From CAYURP01 sp964447175 (lineage in GTDB: Bacteria; Zixibacteria; MSB-5A5; SM23-73-2), in assembly GCA_964447175.1 (NCBI GenBank), contig CAYURP010000005.1, positions 1 to 64,000 on the forward strand: a stretch of DNA of 64,000 nucleotides, given 5' to 3'. Position numbers and translations under genes: made by a program. The notes under the pieces are model-generated. The model saw only the letters and a list, made by a program, of their open reading frames with translations, did not search any database and had not been told where the DNA came from. Positions 1 through 8,299 of this stretch are shown in pieces (the stretch's first letter is position 1; every line of letters starts with the position of its first letter).

Positions 1-1044
1 GCATCCGGGAACTGCAGTGTAATCCATCTTTTTGTTTTCACCTAAGGCATTTTCGACTGCAATTTCAGCTTCCATAGACGCTACATGCGCATAAAACCAC
101 CCCCCGATGCAATCGCCAGCTGCATAAACATTCTCAACACTGGTTCTCATATATTCATCTACCAGGATGGCTCCTTTTTGAGTTTTTATGCCAATTTCAT
201 CTATTCCCAGATCAGATGTATAAGCCTTTCTTCCCACGCTGACCAAGATCTTATCCACTTCAAATTCTTTTTCTCCTTCTGAAATGGAAACGGTGACTTT
301 CTTTTTTCCGTTTTTGGAATCTACAATTTTTGTGACCTTTGAGTCAGTATGAATTTCAATTCCCTTTCTCTCCCAGAGCCTTCTCAGGTTTTTTGTGATC
401 TCTTCATCTTCAGTTGGCAGGATTTGAGAGAGCATCTCCACTAAAATCACCTCTGATCCAAATGCATGATAAATCGAGGCGAATTCACAGCCTATAGCAC
501 CAGCTCCAATGATCAGAAGTTTTTCCGGAAGAGATCGAATTTTTAAAGCTTCTGTACTTCCCATTATTCCCTCTGCTTCTATTCCAGGGATATCTGGCAC
601 TATGGGGACTGAACCGGTGCAAATGAGAATCTTATCTGCTTTAAATTTTTCTTTTTTACCATCCTTTTGGGTAACCTCAATTGTTTTTTTGTCTAATAGC
701 TTTGCTGTCCCGGAAATCGGGGTTACTTTATTTGATTTAAGAAGATGTTTTACTCCGCTTACAAATCTTCTGACTGTTTGCTCCTTTTTCTTCATAAGTT
801 GAGATAAATCCAGAGTTGGAGCTTCTGATTTTATTCCGAACTGGTCTGATCTTTTGAACTGGGATAAGGTGTGAGCAGCTGAGGTCAGGACTTTGGTAGG
901 GATACACCCCACATTCAAACAGACTCCGCCCACTTCCTCTTTTTCTATTAAAATAACCTCTGCTTCCAGCTGGGCTGCCCTTATTGCGCCTACATAGCCG
1001 GCAGGACCAGCTCCTATTATTACAATCTTTTCAGAGTTTTTCAT
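1..1044 (-). CDS. lpdA: Dihydrolipoamide dehydrogenase (E3), C-terminus off the window
   Basis: Flavoprotein disulfide reductase that reoxidises lipoyl groups of 2-oxoacid dehydrogenase or glycine-cleavage complexes with NAD+. The frame is open from ATG at 1044 to base 1, giving 348 residues; E3 proteins are about 460 long, so most of the dimerisation domain is missing. The N-terminus has the FAD-binding fold (VIIGAGPAGYVGAIRAAQL), then the redox-active disulfide in GGVCLNVGCIPTK, then a second Rossmann motif (LLIIGAGAIGCEFASIYHAF) for NAD, then the second FAD motif near the edge (YAAGDCIGG). An AAAAGGAGAAG ribosome site precedes the ATG. It is divergent from an aldehyde dehydrogenase. The family (class I pyridine nucleotide-disulfide oxidoreductase) is certain; the LpdA assignment rests on the CLNVGC spacing and could only be completed with the missing end. 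Confidence 0.93.
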   Translation of the reverse strand, partial: MKNSEKIVIIGAGPAGYVGAIRAAQLEAEVILIEKEEVGGVCLNVGCIPTKVLTSAAHTLSQFKRSDQFGIKSEAPTLDLSQLMKKKEQTVRRFVSGVKHLLKSNKVTPISGTAKLLDKKTIEVTQKDGKKEKFKADKILICTGSVPIVPDIPGIEAEGIMGSTEALKIRSLPEKLLIIGAGAIGCEFASIYHAFGSEVILVEMLSQILPTEDEEITKNLRRLWERKGIEIHTDSKVTKIVDSKNGKKKVTVSISEGEKEFEVDKILVSVGRKAYTSDLGIDEIGIKTQKGAILVDEYMRTSVENVYAAGDCIGGWFYAHVASMEAEIAVENALGENKKMDYTAVPGC

Positions 1045-1082
1045 AATTTTATTCTTCTCCTTTTTAAGCCTTTTGATTTATC

Positions 1083-1110
1083 ATAATAAATCTTTGAGAG
1101 TTTTAGTCAA
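1083..1110 (-). promoter_or_regulatory. Sigma-70-type promoter of the lpdA gene
   Basis: Read on the minus strand: -35 TTGACT (1110-1105), 16-nt spacer, -10 TATTAT (1088-1083), about 40 nt upstream of the lpdA ATG. The -35 sits in one arm of an 8-bp inverted repeat (GTCAAGTT / AACTTGAC) whose other arm holds the -35 of the divergent promoter. Confidence 0.6.
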
Positions 1111-1134
1111 GTTCAAAATAATAAGGTTTAAAAC

Positions 1135-1162
1135 TTGACCAAAAGATTTGAATAATTATATT
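1135..1162 (+). promoter_or_regulatory. Sigma-70-type promoter of the aldehyde dehydrogenase gene
   Basis: -35 TTGACC (1135-1140), 16-nt spacer, -10 TATATT (1157-1162), 33 nt before the ATG at 1195. It is back to back with the lpdA promoter. Confidence 0.6.
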
Positions 1163-1194
1163 GATTAAGTTTAGAGATAAAAATCGAGGTAGAT

Positions 1195-2625
1195 ATGTCC
1201 AAAGAATATAAGATGTTAATCGGTGGCAAGTGGGTTAAATCCAAAGAGAATCTTGAGGTAACCAATAAATATTCAAACCAGGTGATTGGAAAAGTACCTC
1301 TGGCTGACAAGGAGTCGTATGAGAAAGCTGTGAAATCTGCTCAGGATGCTTTTAAGATAATCTCCCAGGTTCCCGCCTATAAAAGATCCCAGATTCTACA
1401 AAAGGCCTCTGAGTTAATCGATCAAAAAAAAGATGAAGTGGCGAAAATCATAGCAGAAGAAGCAGGAAAACCGATGAAGTTCTCCAGAGGCGAGGTGGCA
1501 AGAACAGTTCAGACCTTTAAATTTGCCTCTGAGGAGGCTAAATCGATTCACGGTGAAACTATCCCCATGGATGCTTCGGTAGGGGGCGAAAAAAGGATTG
1601 GATTTTGTCTCAGGTTTCCTGTGGGAATTATTGGTGCCATTTCCCCTTTTAATTTTCCTCTGAATCTGGTAGCTCATAAGGTAGCACCTGCCATTGCCTC
1701 TGGATGTTCGGTTATATTAAAACCAGCCTCCACAACTCCCTTGACCTCCCTGAAGCTGGGAGAGATTATGATGGAAGCGGGTCTTCCTGATGGAGCTTTA
1801 AATGTTATTGTTGGCTCAGGATCCACTGTGGGTGACTGGCTGGTCGCAGATGAAAGGTTGTCTATGATCACTTTTACCGGAAGCCCCCCTGTGGGAAGAA
1901 AAATCAAGGAGAGGTCCGGTTTGAAAAAAGTAACCCTGGAATTGGGAAACAACTCACCTTGCATTGTGGATAAGGATGCGGATCTGGATTTGGCTATTCC
2001 CAGGTGTATTATGGGAAGCTTTGCTTACTCTGGCCAGGTTTGCATTTCTGTTCAGAGAATATATATACACATAGACATTTTTAAAGAATTCTCAAGCAGG
2101 TTTTTGAATGGAATTGAGAAGTTGAAAATCGGAGACCCTCTGGATGAGGAGACGGATATCGGGCCCATGATAACTGAGCAGGATGCCATAAGAACTCAGG
2201 AATGGATCGATGAAGCCAAAAAGGATGGGGCAAAAATCATGATAGGAGGGAAAAGAGACGGAAGCATATATTATCCCACTGTTTTGACTGATGTGAAACC
2301 AGATATGAAGGTGGTCAGGTTGGAAGTTTTTGCTCCGGTAGTATCTTTGATAAAATTCGATGAGTTTTCGGATGCAGTCAGGATGGCTGATGATTCTATC
2401 TACGGGCTACAGGCAGGTGTTTTCACCAGAGATATTGATAAGGCATTTCAGGCCGTGAAGGGGATAAAAGTCGGTGGTGTGATAATAAACGACGTTCCCA
2501 CCTACCGAGCGGATCAAATGCCCTACGGTGGGGTGAAGGAAAGCGGAATGGGAAGGGAGGGTCTGAAATACGCCATTGAGGAAATGACAGATTTAAAAAT
2601 GGTGGTTATTAATCTAAAGGAATAA
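1195..2625 (+). CDS. NAD(P)-dependent aldehyde dehydrogenase (ALDH superfamily)
   Basis: Oxidises an aldehyde to the acid, or acyl-enzyme, with NAD(P)+. At 476 residues it has the full family length. Visible motifs are the cofactor-binding SPFNFPLNLVAHKVAPAIASG, the general base Glu249 in TLELGNNSP, and the catalytic Cys283 in SGQVCISVQRIY. The 34-residue Glu-Cys spacing is that of the family. The usual EEVFGPV near the C-terminus reads LEVFAPV here. A GAGG ribosome site lies before ATG 1195. The closest general look is to lactaldehyde, succinate-semialdehyde or non-phosphorylating glyceraldehyde-3-phosphate dehydrogenases; the substrate cannot be read from sequence. It precedes hutH but is separated by a hairpin-rich 153-bp gap, so they may be independent units. 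Confidence 0.92.
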   Translation: MSKEYKMLIGGKWVKSKENLEVTNKYSNQVIGKVPLADKESYEKAVKSAQDAFKIISQVPAYKRSQILQKASELIDQKKDEVAKIIAEEAGKPMKFSRGEVARTVQTFKFASEEAKSIHGETIPMDASVGGEKRIGFCLRFPVGIIGAISPFNFPLNLVAHKVAPAIASGCSVILKPASTTPLTSLKLGEIMMEAGLPDGALNVIVGSGSTVGDWLVADERLSMITFTGSPPVGRKIKERSGLKKVTLELGNNSPCIVDKDADLDLAIPRCIMGSFAYSGQVCISVQRIYIHIDIFKEFSSRFLNGIEKLKIGDPLDEETDIGPMITEQDAIRTQEWIDEAKKDGAKIMIGGKRDGSIYYPTVLTDVKPDMKVVRLEVFAPVVSLIKFDEFSDAVRMADDSIYGLQAGVFTRDIDKAFQAVKGIKVGGVIINDVPTYRADQMPYGGVKESGMGREGLKYAIEEMTDLKMVVINLKE

Positions 2626-2644
2626 CATGAGAGCTATTAGAAAA

Positions 2645-2760
2645 CGTGAAAGTGTGGTCGGGCAAGGTGCCTGACCTACGGAAAACAATGACATTTTTCA
2701 CCGTAACCAGGGCTCCCAGCCCTGCAAAATATTTGTAGCAAAATATTAAGGAAGATTGTG
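2645..2760. repeat. Hairpin-rich spacer between ALDH and hutH
   Basis: Three adjacent inverted repeats are visible: GGTCGGGCA/TGCCTGACC (one bulge or mismatch), CAGGGCT-CCC-AGCCCTG, and AATATTT/AAAATATT. This is the same style of short modular hairpins found in other spacers of the window. Confidence 0.5.
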
Positions 2761-2778
2761 TTTTAAAAGGAGTTTGAT

Positions 2779-4275
2779 ATGAAAATGGTGCAAATAGATG
2801 GAGAGAATCTAAAATTAGAGGATGTGGAGGAGGTAGCCTTGAGAGGGGCGAAGGTAAAGATTTCTAAAAAAGCCATTACTAGAATAAAAAAGTGCAGAAA
2901 ATATGTTGAAGAAGTTATAAAATGTGGTGAGACTGTTTATGGACTGAATACAGGAGTTGGAAAACTCTGTCGGGTTAAAATCAAGGCCGATGAGATCGAG
3001 AAACTTCAAAGGAACCTGATCCTTTCCCATGCAATATCCTTTGGCCCGATTTTCTCCCAGGAGGAGACAAGGGCTACAATGCTTTTGAGGGCAAATGTAT
3101 TGGCCAAAGGCAATTCAGGAGTTCGGGTGAAGTTGGTCCAGACTCTGGTGGATATGCTGAATAAAGGAGTCCATCCCATGATTCCTGAAAAAGGTTCGGT
3201 AGGAGCATCCGGTGATTTAGCTCCCTTAGCTTTTATTGGCCTGGTGATGATCGGTGAGGGTTGGGCTTTTTATAAAGATAAGCTTTTCAGTGGAAAGGAA
3301 GCTCTGAAAAAAGCCGGGATCAAACCATTAAAACTATTAGCCAAAGAAGGGCTGGCTCTGATAAACGGAACCCAGGTGATGACGGCTGTAGGAGCTCTTA
3401 CTCTATTAAGAGCAGAGCGATTGATTGATCTGGCTGATATGTCTGGTGCTTTAAGCGCTGAGGCAGCATTGTGCACGCCGGTCGCCTTTGACGAGAAGAT
3501 TCAGAAGGTGAGAAAGTTTAAGGGCCAGGCCGAGTCAGCTAAGAACTTGCGGAATTTGATGAAAAACTCCCAGATAAGAGAGTTTCACAAAGCCTGTCCC
3601 AAGGTGCAGGACCCCTACAGTTTCAGATGTATGCCCCAGGTCCACGGAGCTGTTCGGGATTCTCTGAATCATGTAAGAAATGTCCTTGAAATAGAGATTA
3701 ACTCAGCCACAGATAATCCTTTGATCTTCCCGGATCAGAGGGAGGTTATCTCGGGGGGTAATTTTCACGGGGAGCCCGTTGCTCTGGTTATGGATCTATT
3801 AGGAATAGCTCTTTCAGATCTGGCTAATATGTCGGAAAGAAGGACAGCAGCTTTGATGGATCCGGATATATCTGACCTGCCACCGTTTCTTGCGGAGAAT
3901 CCAGGTGTAAATTCTGGTTTTGGCATGATGCAGATAGCAGCTGCTGCTTTGGTCTCCGAAAACAAAGTCCTGGCTCATCCGGCATCAGTTGACTCTATCC
4001 CCACCTCCATTAATCAAGAGGATCACGTGAGCATGGGTACTATTGCTGCCAGAAAGGCAAGGGAGATTGCTGATAATGTCGAGAGTGTCTTGGCGATTGA
4101 GTTTTTGTCTGCCTGTCAGGGAATAGATTTCAGAACCCCTTTAAAACCAGGAGATAGAACAGGTAAAATACACAGAAAAATAAGAACAAGGGTAAAGAAG
4201 GTGATAGAGGACAGGGTTATGATGGGCGATATATTAAGAGTGAAGGAATTGATGGAAGACAAATTCGGGATGTAA
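2779..4275 (+). CDS. hutH: Histidine ammonia-lyase
   Basis: Removes ammonia from L-histidine to give urocanate, the first step of histidine degradation. The 498 residues match the family length. The MIO prosthetic group should form from Ala143-Ser144-Gly145 in GSVGASGDLAPLA, the same position as in characterised enzymes. Other signatures are YGLNTGVGKL near the N-terminus, the substrate-loop stretch around YSFRCMPQVHGA, and SATDNPLIF. An AAAAGGAG ribosome site precedes ATG 2779; the Met two codons later is also possible. No hutU, hutI or hutG lies in the window, so the rest of the pathway is elsewhere or the urocanate has another fate. A phenylalanine or tyrosine lyase is the main alternative, less likely because of the canonical HAL motifs. 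Confidence 0.92.
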   Translation: MKMVQIDGENLKLEDVEEVALRGAKVKISKKAITRIKKCRKYVEEVIKCGETVYGLNTGVGKLCRVKIKADEIEKLQRNLILSHAISFGPIFSQEETRATMLLRANVLAKGNSGVRVKLVQTLVDMLNKGVHPMIPEKGSVGASGDLAPLAFIGLVMIGEGWAFYKDKLFSGKEALKKAGIKPLKLLAKEGLALINGTQVMTAVGALTLLRAERLIDLADMSGALSAEAALCTPVAFDEKIQKVRKFKGQAESAKNLRNLMKNSQIREFHKACPKVQDPYSFRCMPQVHGAVRDSLNHVRNVLEIEINSATDNPLIFPDQREVISGGNFHGEPVALVMDLLGIALSDLANMSERRTAALMDPDISDLPPFLAENPGVNSGFGMMQIAAAALVSENKVLAHPASVDSIPTSINQEDHVSMGTIAARKAREIADNVESVLAIEFLSACQGIDFRTPLKPGDRTGKIHRKIRTRVKKVIEDRVMMGDILRVKELMEDKFGM

Positions 4276-4292
4276 CAAAGAAAGGTATTTAA

Positions 4293-5162
4293 TTGAAAAG
4301 ATTAGTTATAATTGTCTTAATTCTTGTGGTTTTATTGATCGTTGTTTTATCAATACTGGGTAAAAAGAAACCTGAGAATTTTGTCTCCATATCCGGGTCC
4401 GGCACAATTGAGGTTGAAGAGATCGAGATCGGTTCCAAGATCGCCGGAAGGGTGGAGAAACTCCGGGTGGATGAGGGGGAAGAAGTTGATTCTGGAGAAG
4501 TTCTGGTCGAGCTGGATCATAAAGAGCTGGATGCTCAACTTGACCAGACAAAGGCTTCTGTGGATATAGCAAAAACCCGCTTGGATCAAGCCCAATCCGA
4601 ATGGGAGAATGTTGACAGAAACCTCAAAAGGATAAAAGAACTTTTCAAGGCTGGATCTGCCACCCAGAAGGAACTGGATGATCTGGAAACAAAACATAAG
4701 TTAGCTTTGGATCAAAATAAACTGGTCACCCATCAGTATGAGCAGAGCAAAGCTACTGTAGAACTAGTCAAAGCTCAACTGGAAAATACTATTATAAGAT
4801 CGCCTGTAAAAGGTGTTGTTCTGGAAAAAAGCACCAACCTGGGGGAGGTGGTTTTTCCAGGTATAGCTCTGTTGACCTTAGCTGACCTTTCTACTGTATG
4901 GTTGAAAATTTATGTTAATGAGCCAAAGCTGGGACTGGTTAAACTGGGTCAAAAAGCCATGGTAAAAGTCGATTCCTACCCGGAAAAAACCTTTCAGGGC
5001 AAAATTATTTATATATCCAATAAAGCTGAGTTTACTCCCAAGAATATTCAGACAAAAGAGGAAAGGGTGAAATTGGTTTTCGGTGTAAAGATAAGTTTAG
5101 AGAATCCAAAACAGGAGCTTAAACCCGGTATGCCTGCAGATGCGGAGATTGTTTTAGAGTAG
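4293..5162 (+). CDS. HlyD-family periplasmic adaptor of an ABC-2 exporter (YbhG/YhiI-like)
   Basis: Membrane-fusion protein linking an inner-membrane exporter to an outer-membrane channel. It has 289 residues: one N-terminal membrane anchor (about 4-22), a biotinyl-lipoyl-like half motif (GRVEKLRVDEGEEV), a coiled-coil hairpin (about 75-165) and the second lipoyl half (SPVKGVVLEKSTNLGEVV). A beta-barrel follows, with the stretch EFTPKNIQTKEERV that is typical of YbhG-type adaptors. The start is TTG at 4293 with GAAAGG upstream. It is the first gene of a five-gene operon with two ATPases and two permeases, although a 138-nt spacer with GAGTAGAGAGTAAAG repeats follows it. The substrate is unknown; drugs or lipids are common for the family. 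Confidence 0.88.
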   Translation: MKRLVIIVLILVVLLIVVLSILGKKKPENFVSISGSGTIEVEEIEIGSKIAGRVEKLRVDEGEEVDSGEVLVELDHKELDAQLDQTKASVDIAKTRLDQAQSEWENVDRNLKRIKELFKAGSATQKELDDLETKHKLALDQNKLVTHQYEQSKATVELVKAQLENTIIRSPVKGVVLEKSTNLGEVVFPGIALLTLADLSTVWLKIYVNEPKLGLVKLGQKAMVKVDSYPEKTFQGKIIYISNKAEFTPKNIQTKEERVKLVFGVKISLENPKQELKPGMPADAEIVLE

Positions 5163-5212
5163 TGAGTAGAGAGTAGAGAGTAAAGAGTGAAGAGTAGAGA
5201 GTAAAGAGTATA
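5163..5212. repeat. Degenerate GAGTAGAGAGTAAA direct repeats
   Basis: Immediately after the stop codon come about seven imperfect 7-8 bp units (GAGAGTA, AAGAGTA, AAGAGTG). A second tract of the same units follows the last gene of the operon at 9455-9500. Confidence 0.75.
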
Positions 5213-5300
5213 CAGTCCTCATTATCCAGTATAATTTATCCGGAGTATTGAGTAGATGCAATTACAGGGTGGATAATTCCTCTAAGCAAGGTTGAATTCA

Positions 5301-6221
5301 ATGGATGAGATTGAAACATTTGACCTCAGTAGACGATTTGGCAAGACCATTGCCGTAGATAAACTAAATTTAAAGATTAGACAAGGAGAGCTCTTTGGTT
5401 TGGTGGGACCGGATGGAGCAGGTAAAACGACTATGCTCAGGCTTCTATCAGGTATTCTGGAACCTACGTCAGGAACTGCAAGAGTGGCAGGATTTGACAT
5501 AATCCAGGAATCTGAAAAGTTGAAAGAGCACATTGGATATATGCCTCAAAGGTTCGGTTTGTACGAAGATTTGACAGTGGAGGAGAATCTGGATTTTTTC
5601 TCTGATATATTTGAGGTACCAAAAAAGGAAAGTGAAGAAAGGATCAAGGAATTAATGAACTTCTCTCAACTTCATCCTTTCAGAAAATATCTTGCTGGAA
5701 ATCTATCTGGAGGGATGAAACAAAAGTTAGGCCTTTCCTGTGTTCTGATTCACAGGCCTGAGGTTTTATTGCTGGATGAACCCACCACCGGTGTGGACCC
5801 CTCTTCCAGACGTGACTTCTGGAAGATACTATTTCAAGAGCTAAAAAAAGGGGTGACCATCTTTATCTCCACCCCCTATATGGATGAGGTAGAACGTTGT
5901 CACCGGGTAGGAATGCTCTACAAAGGGACTATTTTAGCTGATGACACCCCGGATGAGATTAAGAAACTTTTGACTGGTTTTCTTTTTGAGGTTTCAACTG
6001 ACCAACCCAGAAAAGCCTGGGAATTGGCACGGAAATCGGATGTGGTAATAAGCTCGATTCTGTTTGGTGACCGGCTTCACCTGTTACTTAAGGCTCCAGA
6101 GAAGGATATGAAAATAATTGAGAATGAATTTACTCGATCCAATATAAAAATAGATAATCTGCAGAGGATTTCTCCCACTCTGGAGGATGTTTTCTTCTCA
6201 TTTTTGAAAACCTATGAATGA
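5301..6221 (+). CDS. ABC exporter ATP-binding subunit 1 (YbhF N-half type), degenerate H-loop
   Basis: Nucleotide-binding subunit driving the ABC-2 permeases encoded downstream. It has Walker A GPDGAGKTT, signature LSGGMKQKLGLS, Walker B VLLLDEPTTGVDP and the D-loop. The switch (H-loop) histidine is replaced by proline in ISTPYMDE. An upstream TTG at 5292 is in frame, but AAGG at 5288-5291 lies exactly 9 nt before ATG 5301, so 5301 is preferred. It ends 8 nt inside the next ATPase gene. The two subunits probably form a heterodimer with one degenerate site, as in the fused YbhF/RbbA proteins, where the first domain often carries a similar change. Confidence 0.9.
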   Translation: MDEIETFDLSRRFGKTIAVDKLNLKIRQGELFGLVGPDGAGKTTMLRLLSGILEPTSGTARVAGFDIIQESEKLKEHIGYMPQRFGLYEDLTVEENLDFFSDIFEVPKKESEERIKELMNFSQLHPFRKYLAGNLSGGMKQKLGLSCVLIHRPEVLLLDEPTTGVDPSSRRDFWKILFQELKKGVTIFISTPYMDEVERCHRVGMLYKGTILADDTPDEIKKLLTGFLFEVSTDQPRKAWELARKSDVVISSILFGDRLHLLLKAPEKDMKIIENEFTRSNIKIDNLQRISPTLEDVFFSFLKTYE

Positions 6222-7176
6222 AGAAAAAAAACAATATGCGGTGGAAGTTAAAGACCTGGTAAAGAAATTCGGGGATTTCACTGCCGTGGATAAGATAAAC
6301 CTTGAAGTGAATAAGGGCGAGATTTTCGGCTTTTTAGGTCCCAATGGGTCAGGTAAAACCACCACTATCAGGATGCTTTGCGGACTTTTGATTCCCACCT
6401 CAGGCTGGGGTGAAGTCGGGGGATTTGATATTCTGAATGAGTCGGAAAAGATCAAAGCCAACATTGGCTATATGTCTCAGAGATTCTCACTATATCAGGA
6501 TTTGACAGTGGAGGAGAACATAGATTTCTATAGCGGAATTTACAAAGTACCAAAAATGATAAAAAAGGAAAGAAAAGAATGGGTGCTGAGTATGGCCAGT
6601 TTAACCGGTAAAAGAAACCACCTTACTTCAGAGCTGGCCGGGGGTTGGAAACAGAGATTAGCTTTGGGATGCGCTCTTCTGCACGACCCCCCCATTCTTT
6701 TTCTGGATGAACCTACTGCGGGGGTGGACCCCTCATCCCGAAGGGATTTCTGGGATCTAATCTATCAATTGTCCCAGAGGGGAACAACCATATTTGTAAC
6801 CACTCATTATATGGATGAGGCAGAGCACTGCGATCGGATAGGATTGATTTTTCAAGGGCAGATAATTGCTCGCGGTTCACCTAAGCATTTGAAAACTGAA
6901 TTGATGTCTGAGAAGGTAATATATCTGGAATGCGACCGCTGCCTGGATGCTATGGTTTTTCTGGAGCAGGAGGAGAAGGTTAATGAGGTGGGTCTTTTTG
7001 GCAAGGGGTTACATCTGGTGGTTGAAAATGTTGATCTGGCTTTACCCTCGATTCAAAAAGTACTGAACAAACAGGGAATTAGTATAATTAAACTGGAAAA
7101 GATAACTCCCTCCCTGGAGGATGTTTTCGTTTCCCTGATAGCTGAGCAAACGAAAAAACTCACACAGACAAAATGA
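6214..7176 (+). CDS. ABC exporter ATP-binding subunit 2
   Basis: Partner ATPase of the preceding gene, 320 residues. Walker A GPNGSGKTT, Walker B LFLDEPTAGVDPSSRRDFW and an intact H-loop histidine in VTTHYMDEAEHC are present. The signature is slightly unusual (LAGGWKQRLALG). The C-terminal about 80 residues are the extension typical of ABC-2 drug or sodium-type ATPases, with SLEDVFV near the end. The gene overlaps its upstream neighbour by 8 nt and the permease downstream by 4 nt (ATGA), showing translational coupling. Confidence 0.92.
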   Translation: MNEEKKQYAVEVKDLVKKFGDFTAVDKINLEVNKGEIFGFLGPNGSGKTTTIRMLCGLLIPTSGWGEVGGFDILNESEKIKANIGYMSQRFSLYQDLTVEENIDFYSGIYKVPKMIKKERKEWVLSMASLTGKRNHLTSELAGGWKQRLALGCALLHDPPILFLDEPTAGVDPSSRRDFWDLIYQLSQRGTTIFVTTHYMDEAEHCDRIGLIFQGQIIARGSPKHLKTELMSEKVIYLECDRCLDAMVFLEQEEKVNEVGLFGKGLHLVVENVDLALPSIQKVLNKQGISIIKLEKITPSLEDVFVSLIAEQTKKLTQTK

Positions 7177-8297
7177 AATGGAAAAGAATTAAAACTGTAG
7201 CTAAAAAGGAATTTCATCAGATTAAAAGAGATCTGAGATCTTTAATTCTGGCTTTTGCACTTCCCTCCCTGCTTTTGCTCTTATTCGGATATGCTATTAC
7301 TCTGGATATCAAAAATATTCCGGTAGCCTTCCGGGATCAGGATCATACTCAGAAAAGTAAGGAGTTCATCAGGGAATTCGAAGAATCCAGATACTTCAAG
7401 GTAAAAGGTGGGATCTACAATTATCAAAAGATGCAGGAGCTTCTGGATAAAGGTAAGATTAAAATTGGCCTGGTCATCCCTGCTGGTTTCGCTGAAGGGA
7501 TATATTCGGGAGAGGAGGTACAGGTTCAAACACTTCTGGATGGAAGTGACGGTAATACCGGAACCATAGGATCAGGTTATGTTTCCGGATTGATCTCAAG
7601 TTATACCTTAAATGTTTTACAGGGGGAAAAGAAATTTTTGAGCTTAAAGCCACCTCTGGATTACCGGGTCAGAGTATGGTATAACCCTGATTTGAAAAGC
7701 ACCAACTTCATCATCCCGGGTTTAATCGCTGGTATTATAATGATTATAGTAGCGCTTCTCACTTCCCTGACCTTTACCCGGGAATGGGAGAGGGGGACTA
7801 TGGAGCAGTTGTTATCCACTCCGGTAAAGCCCCTGGAGTTGATCTTCGGGAAATTCATCCCTTATTTTGTGATCGGGGAGATGGACGTGATTATGGTTCT
7901 TCTTCTGGGGATTTTTGTGTTCAAAGTTCCTTTAAGAGGGGATCTATATCTTTTGTCTGGAGTTTGTCTATTATACCTTTTAGGCGCAACCGGTTTGGGA
8001 ATTTTGATCTCGGTTCTGACCAGATCCCAGCTTCTGGCTAACCAGATTGGATGGCTGGCAACCTTTTTACCTACTTTTCTTTTGTCCGGTTTCATCTATC
8101 CTATTTTCAATATGCCCAAACCCATTCAAGCCATCACGTATTTAGTGCCAGCCAGATATTTTATCAAGATTTTAAGAGATATCTTCCTGAAAGGAAATAG
8201 TATTGTTTATTTCCAGGGGGAAGTTGTCTTTCTGGTTTTGTTTTGCCTAGCTATGTTTTCATTAGCCAGTTTATCCTTTAAAAAGAGAATGAAATAA
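7173..8297 (+). CDS. ABC-2 type permease 1 (YbhS/YbhR-like)
   Basis: Membrane half of the exporter, 374 residues. It has one N-terminal membrane helix (about 24-45), a large extracytoplasmic domain starting with the family pattern FRDQDHTQKS, then five C-terminal helices from about residue 180. The conserved cytoplasmic stretch EWERGTMEQLLSTPVKP contacts the ATPase. ATGA overlap with the upstream ATPase. It probably dimerises with the next gene product, to which it is clearly paralogous. Confidence 0.92.
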   Translation: MKWKRIKTVAKKEFHQIKRDLRSLILAFALPSLLLLLFGYAITLDIKNIPVAFRDQDHTQKSKEFIREFEESRYFKVKGGIYNYQKMQELLDKGKIKIGLVIPAGFAEGIYSGEEVQVQTLLDGSDGNTGTIGSGYVSGLISSYTLNVLQGEKKFLSLKPPLDYRVRVWYNPDLKSTNFIIPGLIAGIIMIIVALLTSLTFTREWERGTMEQLLSTPVKPLELIFGKFIPYFVIGEMDVIMVLLLGIFVFKVPLRGDLYLLSGVCLLYLLGATGLGILISVLTRSQLLANQIGWLATFLPTFLLSGFIYPIFNMPKPIQAITYLVPARYFIKILRDIFLKGNSIVYFQGEVVFLVLFCLAMFSLASLSFKKRMK

Positions 8298-8299
8298 GA

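Noticed and set aside
5163..5212. Short repeats as a CRISPR array
   Set aside because: Units are 7-8 bp, degenerate and without spacers.
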